Assembly (NCBI GenBank): GCA_946411635.1
Contig: CAMKES010000001.1
Span: 277,696 to 341,695 of the forward strand
DNA from: an uncultured Clostridia bacterium
GTDB lineage: Bacteria > Bacillota > Clostridia > Christensenellales > CAG-138
Reading direction: 5' to 3'
DNA length: 64,000 bases
A model generated the notes under the pieces. That model was not told the DNA's origin. It did no database searches and saw only the letters and a list, made by a program, of their open reading frames with translations. This document shows positions 58,588-64,000 of the stretch, piece by piece (the stretch's first letter is position 1; each line of letters begins with the position of its first letter). Made by a program: the position numbers and the translations under genes.

Positions 58588-59161
58588 ATGATTCACTCCT
58601 GTCTTCGGTCTGTTCTGTTTCGCTCGTTCCGTTCGAACGATAGGAATCGTTTGTTTCACCGAAGAGCGCATAGGAACAAGCGCCGAGGAACGTGCCCATT
58701 ACGCAGCGCGCAAACATCAGGATCATAATGAACATCAGAACAAGATAGATCAGCCGGAACGGCCGGTACTGATAGTATCCTCCGGTTCTCTGCTGCCTGC
58801 GTTCTTCAAAGACGGATCCCCAGCCGAACGGAGGTTCGTTTTCGTTTTCATTTCCTCCCGTATAGGATCCGCCGTAGTATCCGGATCCGGATCTGCGATA
58901 GGCGTTCCACGGATCGTATCCGTACGCGGTTTGCTGATGATATGCCTGCGAGGTCTGGGACGCTTTGTACGCTGCGCGTTTTTCCGCGGTTTTGATCTGA
59001 TCGTATGCAACGTTGACGTCGTTCATCCTGGCGGCAGCGGCAGCGTCGTTGGGATTCAGATCGGGATGGTATTTCTTGGCGAGCCTGCGGTATGCGGCGC
59101 GAATTTCTTCATCCGTAGCCGTTTCCGGTACGCCGAGAACCGTATATGGATTCTTTGCCAT
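58574..59161 (-). CDS. J-domain (DnaJ-like) membrane-associated protein
   Basis: NPYTVLGVPETATDEEIRAAYRRLAKKYHPDLNP; Gly/Tyr-rich linker; C-terminal TM segment. Confidence 0.9.
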   Translation of the reverse strand: MAKNPYTVLGVPETATDEEIRAAYRRLAKKYHPDLNPNDAAAAARMNDVNVAYDQIKTAEKRAAYKASQTSQAYHQQTAYGYDPWNAYRRSGSGYYGGSYTGGNENENEPPFGWGSVFEERRQQRTGGYYQYRPFRLIYLVLMFIMILMFARCVMGTFLGACSYALFGETNDSYRSNGTSETEQTEDRSESYEIS

Positions 59162-59306
59162 ATTACGCACAGACTCCTTTCCGAAACCTTATGACGTAAT
59201 GTTACCCATTTTCATGAAATTCGTCAATGCAGTTCACAAGAATGTTTCATTTTATGCGTAAAAGAAATTACAATTGTCCTTCAATACAACGTTTATGAAA
59301 TGAAAA

Positions 59307-59335
59307 TTGACATTGCAGGCAATGCATGATAATAT
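59307..59335 (+). promoter_or_regulatory. sigma-A-type promoter of the degV-family gene
   Basis: TTGACA, 17-nt spacer, TAATAT. Confidence 0.7.
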
Positions 59336-59355
59336 TTTTGAAGGAGGAATTTGCA

Positions 59356-60216
59356 ATGAACCCTGTTAAGCTGATTGCCGACAGTTCCTGTGACATCGGA
59401 CCGGAGCTCGCCGAAAGATATCAAGTCGATTTCGTTCATATTCACGTCCGTCTGAACGGATGCGAATACCTGGACGGCATCGATATTTCGCACACCGATA
59501 TTTACGAAAACTACGAAAAAAACCGCACGCTTCCCAGTACTTCGGCTATGAATATCGACGAGTACGAGTCGGTATTCGCTCCGTATATCGAGAAGGGATA
59601 CGACATCGTTCACGTTTCTCTCGGAAGCGGCCTTTCCTCCACCTGCAACAATGCCCGCCTTGCCGGCGAAAAGTTCGGCAAAGGACGCGTATTCGTGATT
59701 GATTCGAAAAGCCTTTCGAGCGGCAGCGGCCATATCGTCTGCAAATGCGGCGAAAGGATCCGGAAAGGCATGAGCGCCGAGCAGATTTATGAAGAAGTTT
59801 CTCCCCTTGCAGATCATGTCAGCGCTTCGTTTATTCTTGACGACCTGAAGTACCTTCATGCGGGCGGACGATGCTCTGGGCTCGCTCAGTTCGGCGCTTC
59901 TCTGATGAATATCAAACCCTGCATCATGGTCCGCAACGATCTGTACGGTTCCATGACGGTCGGCAAAAAGTATATGGGTTCCTATAAGCGCAGCGCCCTC
60001 AAATACGTTGAGAATATGATCAAGGACCGGACGGATATTGAACTGGATCGCTGCTTTATCACGCATTCCGGTTCCGATCCGGAAGTGCTCGAGGCGATGA
60101 AGAACCTGGCTCTTGAATTGCAGCCCTTTAAGGAACTGTTTATCACGCAGGCAAGCGCGACGATCTGTTCGCACTGCGGCCCGAATACGACCGGTATCCT
60201 GTTTATGACAAAATGA
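59356..60216 (+). CDS. DegV family fatty-acid-binding protein
   Basis: MNPVKLIADSSCDIGPEL, STSAMNIDEYE, VSLGSGLSSTCNNARLA. Confidence 0.95.
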   Translation: MNPVKLIADSSCDIGPELAERYQVDFVHIHVRLNGCEYLDGIDISHTDIYENYEKNRTLPSTSAMNIDEYESVFAPYIEKGYDIVHVSLGSGLSSTCNNARLAGEKFGKGRVFVIDSKSLSSGSGHIVCKCGERIRKGMSAEQIYEEVSPLADHVSASFILDDLKYLHAGGRCSGLAQFGASLMNIKPCIMVRNDLYGSMTVGKKYMGSYKRSALKYVENMIKDRTDIELDRCFITHSGSDPEVLEAMKNLALELQPFKELFITQASATICSHCGPNTTGILFMTK

Positions 60217-62582
60217 TCATTTCTTTGGCATACGTCGTTCTGTTCGCGATCTCGGGGATCTGTATCTCCGGGGTCGTGTTTCAAAACGAAAAGATAACCA
60301 ACAAAATATGGCTCGGCCTCGTTCTCGGCCTTCTGGAACTGACGTGGCTCCCCGTACTGTTCGCGTTTGCGATCGGGTTTACTTTTACCGCGCAGATTCT
60401 GGCCGCCGCCGCAGCCTTTATCTCCGGCGCGATCTGCTGTTTCATTACCTTCAGACGTCGCAGCGGCCGATTGCACGCCTTTCGCGTCCGGATAAAAATC
60501 CCCGCTTTGATTCTGATCGTTTCCGTCTTTGCGATCGGGTCCGTTCTCTTTTATACACACGTATTATACATGCACGGCGACGGAACCATCTGGGTGGGTC
60601 AGGTCACGTACGGCGATCTCGCCATGCATCTCGGCTTTGTCAGCAGTATCGCCGAACAGGGCGCGTTTCCTCCGCAGTACAGCATTTTTCCCGGTCACGC
60701 GCTGAATTATCCGTTCCTTTGCGAAACGTCCGCTTCCACGCTGTATCAACTCGGAGCGTCGCTCCGCCAGGCGTATCTGCTCACGTCGGGCTATGCGCTT
60801 CTTCTTGTTGCTGCCGGAGTATATAAGTTCTTTGAACAATGGCTCAAAAAGACGGACCGCGCGGTGTTTGCGACCATCCTGTTTTTCTTCGGCGGCGGAT
60901 TCGGATTCGTCTACTTTTTCGACCTCTCAAAAACAGGCGGCGCGCTTACAAGGCTTCTTTCCGAATCGGGTCAATCCGTTTCGCGCATGTGGCTTGACGG
61001 GTTTTATCTTACGCCTACGAACATTCCCGAACTCGGACTGCGCTGGGTCAATACCATTGTCGATATGCTGATTCCGCAGCGCGCCACGCTTTTCGGGTGG
61101 GCAATGCTTTTCCCCTGTCTGTATCTGCTGCATGGATTCGTTTTTGAAAAGAAACGGAAAAATGTGATCCCCCTCGCCGTGATCGCCGGGTTGCTTCCGA
61201 TGATCCATACGCATTCGTTCCTTGCGCTCGGTATCATAAGCGCATTCTACTGCATTGCCGATCTGATTCGCGTTCGCTTCGAAACGAAACGTCTCTTTGC
61301 ATGGATCCTTTATGCGGGCATTGCGTGCGCGCTGGCATTTCCGCAGCTGTTCCTGTTCACGTTCCGCCAGGCATCGGAGGGCGAACTCGTGCGCTTCCAC
61401 CTGAACTGGGCGAACAACGCGGATTCGTTTCTTTGGTTCTATGTCAAGAATTTCGGTGTGATCTTTCTGCTCATGCCGTTTGCTTTTTTCCTGCTTTCCG
61501 CAAAGGACAGAAGGATCTATTCCGGCGTTCTTCCGCTTTGGCTGATCTCCGAATTCGTGATTTTCCAGGTCAACGAGTATGATAACAATAAGCTCCTGTT
61601 TATCTGGTTCGCCTATACCTGCGCGATCGTGGCAAAGCTGCTGTTCGTATGGAAAGATCGTGCGGCCCGCATTATTCGCCGCAAAACGTCTTCGCAGGAC
61701 AGGCTCGCAACGTTCGGCGTTCTTGCCGTCTCGCTGCTTTTCGTCTTCGTCGCATACTTTTTTGCGAAAGCGGTGTTTGATCGCGAATTCGGAATGATGA
61801 TGCGGCACGGAACGGCGCTGACGCTGTTTTTCCTTGCCGGACTTTGCCTGACCGTTTGCATCGGCGGTCTGTCCGAATCGCGCGGAAATCTGCGACGCGT
61901 ACTGATCTGGACGTTCGAAACGGCGCTGGCCGCATGGCTGATGATTTCCGTCTTTATCGTCTGGTATCTTCAGTACGACGCGGACGCCGTTTCCTTTACC
62001 GATTTCTACGCAATCAGTTCGATTGCGCTCGGCACGATCGGAGTCTTTCTTCTGATCGCGGACCGGCTGTTCGGCGAAGGCTGTTTCCGTAAAGTACGGT
62101 TTGCAGGGCTTGCTGCGGCAAAGCAGGTCTGCGCATATCTGCTTGTGTTCACGCTGACGGTTTCTTCCGCCATGACGATCCTCAGAGAACTCAGAAGCGA
62201 GTATCAGGTATATACAGCCGACGAAGCAGTACTCTCCGAGTCGATCAAAGAACACACGGAACCGGATGAAACAATTCTTGCATCCAGTTATCTCTGGAAT
62301 CTTGTCACGCCAACGACCGGAAGAAATATCGTGACCGGTACCGGAACGTTCCTGTTCTTCCATGGGATCAACGGATTCATCGAACGCGAAGAAGAAGTCA
62401 GGCTGATGTTTATGGATCCGGAGCATCATCTCGAACTGTTCCGCAAATACGGGATCCGGCACGTTCTGATCAGCAATGCGGAACGCGGGTATCCCATCGA
62501 TTACGATTACTTTGAACAAAACGGAACGATCGACTTTCAAAACGATGCCGGAACCCTGTACGAACTGACGGTTTCGGAATAG
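60213..62582 (+). CDS. large polytopic membrane protein (possible GT-C type glycosyltransferase)
   Basis: 789 aa, many TM segments, conserved-looking acidic loops HGDGTIWVGQVTYGDLAMH. Confidence 0.8.
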   Translation: MIISLAYVVLFAISGICISGVVFQNEKITNKIWLGLVLGLLELTWLPVLFAFAIGFTFTAQILAAAAAFISGAICCFITFRRRSGRLHAFRVRIKIPALILIVSVFAIGSVLFYTHVLYMHGDGTIWVGQVTYGDLAMHLGFVSSIAEQGAFPPQYSIFPGHALNYPFLCETSASTLYQLGASLRQAYLLTSGYALLLVAAGVYKFFEQWLKKTDRAVFATILFFFGGGFGFVYFFDLSKTGGALTRLLSESGQSVSRMWLDGFYLTPTNIPELGLRWVNTIVDMLIPQRATLFGWAMLFPCLYLLHGFVFEKKRKNVIPLAVIAGLLPMIHTHSFLALGIISAFYCIADLIRVRFETKRLFAWILYAGIACALAFPQLFLFTFRQASEGELVRFHLNWANNADSFLWFYVKNFGVIFLLMPFAFFLLSAKDRRIYSGVLPLWLISEFVIFQVNEYDNNKLLFIWFAYTCAIVAKLLFVWKDRAARIIRRKTSSQDRLATFGVLAVSLLFVFVAYFFAKAVFDREFGMMMRHGTALTLFFLAGLCLTVCIGGLSESRGNLRRVLIWTFETALAAWLMISVFIVWYLQYDADAVSFTDFYAISSIALGTIGVFLLIADRLFGEGCFRKVRFAGLAAAKQVCAYLLVFTLTVSSAMTILRELRSEYQVYTADEAVLSESIKEHTEPDETILASSYLWNLVTPTTGRNIVTGTGTFLFFHGINGFIEREEEVRLMFMDPEHHLELFRKYGIRHVLISNAERGYPIDYDYFEQNGTIDFQNDAGTLYELTVSE

Positions 62583-62603
62583 CAAATAAGAAAGAAATAA
62601 TAT

Positions 62604-62635
62604 AGAGCCGATCCGTTTGATCGGCTCTGTTTTTC
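62604..62635. terminator. terminator between convergent genes
   Basis: AGAGCCGATC CGTTT GATCGGCTCT GTTTTT. Confidence 0.87.
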
Positions 62636-63908
62636 AGCTCTGTCGGATCATGCTGCTGATCGCCTGATCCGGTTCCGACAACCCGTCGGATGAATGCCGA
62701 ACGAGACTGCGAATGATCTCGTCAACGTTCGGCTCGGGGAGATCTTCTCCGGGTTGATTTTGTTTTCGGTACAGATACATCTGATATCCGAGGATCCCGG
62801 TATCGATCGATTCTGCAATTCTTGCGGCGCAGGCCGGTGCGGCTCCGTCGCAGACCGTTTCCGAAATCATGTTGAGTGCGTTCAGAAGCGTACGGATGAC
62901 AGCCGTTTCGTTTTCTTCGAGCAGAAATGCCACCCCCGCCCCTGCGGCGCAGCCGGCATTCGCGGCACCGCATACGGCCGACCGCTTTCCGGACAGCACA
63001 TTCAGATATACGGTCAGCAGATCGGAAAGGATCAGGGCACGATACGTGCGCTCCTGCGGGATGGCGTATTGCTTTGCGTAGCAGAGGATCGGAACAGAAG
63101 CCGCGATCCCCTGATTTCCGGATCCGCAAAGGATCGCGGCAGGCAGATCACAACCGTTCATTCGCGCATCGGTACCGGCTGCGGCATAAGCTTTTGCGAT
63201 CGTTTTTGCGTCAGGTGCATCGGCGGACAGAAGGATTTTTCCGATATTTGCGCCGTAATCGGTTGCAAGCCCTTCCTCGCAGATCGCCGTGTTGCAGCGG
63301 ATCTGCAGGTCCAGCTGATCCCGGATCTCATTGAGATCGGCGTTTTGCGCATATTCGAGAATCCCACGAACGTTCAGATCGGTTTCTCCGATCCGATGAT
63401 CTTCGCTTTGAACGACGATCGGCTGCTTAAACAGTGCTTCCCCGTTTTTCATGATCTCAACGACATTCGAATACCCGTTTGCGATCACCACGCGCGAATA
63501 GGAGGTTCTTGCGTACAACGTGACGCTGATGTACAAGGCGCACTCCGTTTCCGCACAGGAAACGTCGATAGGCGTGGTTTCCATGAAACGAGTGATGGCC
63601 TCACGCTGCTCCTCAGTGACGTTTTCGAGGACCTGCATGCCTTTATCTGCGTTACCGCATACGACGCCGGCCGAAACAGCCGCGCGGATGCCCTTTAATC
63701 CGTTCGTGTTCGGCACGATAACGCCTTTCACGTTTTTCAGAGTGTTTTCGCTGACGGATACGGTGACGGCGGTCGGCTGCATTGCGAGCACCTGCTGTGC
63801 TTTTGCAGCGCAGCAGGCGACGGAAATCGGCTCGGTACAGCCGATTGCAGGCATGATCTCATTCCGCAGGATCGCCGTATAGGTTTCAAAACAGTCCGGG
63901 TGATTCAT
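62634..63908 (-). CDS. L-cysteine desulfidase / UPF0597 (CyuA-like)
   Basis: ILRNEIMPAIGCTEPISVACCAAKA, DYGANIGKILLS, AAILCGSGNQGIAASVPI; start trimmed to MNHPDCF. Confidence 0.9.
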   Translation of the reverse strand: MNHPDCFETYTAILRNEIMPAIGCTEPISVACCAAKAQQVLAMQPTAVTVSVSENTLKNVKGVIVPNTNGLKGIRAAVSAGVVCGNADKGMQVLENVTEEQREAITRFMETTPIDVSCAETECALYISVTLYARTSYSRVVIANGYSNVVEIMKNGEALFKQPIVVQSEDHRIGETDLNVRGILEYAQNADLNEIRDQLDLQIRCNTAICEEGLATDYGANIGKILLSADAPDAKTIAKAYAAAGTDARMNGCDLPAAILCGSGNQGIAASVPILCYAKQYAIPQERTYRALILSDLLTVYLNVLSGKRSAVCGAANAGCAAGAGVAFLLEENETAVIRTLLNALNMISETVCDGAAPACAARIAESIDTGILGYQMYLYRKQNQPGEDLPEPNVDEIIRSLVRHSSDGLSEPDQAISSMIRQS

Positions 63909-63941
63909 ATCCCCTCCGCAATGTGAAAAGGCATAAAAACA

Positions 63942-64000
63942 GACGGTGAGCAAGCCGTAAGCCGAGTTCTGTCAAAGGACGATCATCTATCTAGACGACC
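63942..64000 (-). ncRNA. rnpB: RNase P RNA, 3' end only (cut by window end)
   Basis: Minus strand reads GGTCGTCTAGATAGATGATCGTCCTTTGACAGAACTCGGCTTAC, the characteristic 3' portion of bacterial RNase P RNA. Confidence 0.85.

Noticed and set aside
60927-62585. 552-aa minus-strand ORF
   Set aside because: Antisense shadow of the polytopic membrane protein.

Overview
Moderately GC-rich bacterial chromosome segment. Two tandem alpha/beta-type small acid-soluble spore protein genes and the overall gene content point to a spore-forming Clostridia-like Firmicute. Most of the window is dense housekeeping sequence: queA-tgt-tsaE-tsaB-rimI; a six-tRNA cluster plus tRNA-Pro and tRNA-Ala; nifS-thiI; ctpA; ahcY; an EF-G-like GTPase; uvrC-maf-exoIII; yebC; Asp23; fakA-like; recG; miaB-ylbF-mutS-mutL-miaA-ynbB-like; lexA; rnhA; a two-component system; PBP1A; folA-thyA; degV; a cysteine desulfidase; and the 3' end of rnpB at the right edge. 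I found no CRISPR array, no prophage gene block and no insertion sequence. Items most worth a second look: (1) a perfect Firmicute-type LexA box at the start of a strong promoter driving a 78-aa protein of unknown function, supported by a second perfect box in front of lexA; (2) a perfect 38-bp inverted repeat (16-bp arms, 6-bp spacer) over the promoter of a lexA-linked tyrosine recombinase; (3) an EF-G paralog with altered G3 and G4 motifs; (4) a GAAA-capped hairpin between a possible Shine-Dalgarno sequence and the recG start codon; (5) an inverted repeat over the promoter of a Crp/Fnr regulator next to an uncharacterised ABC transporter; (6) an ECF sigma factor with a long C-terminal domain. 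All family calls come from reading the translated ORFs; no database search was run.
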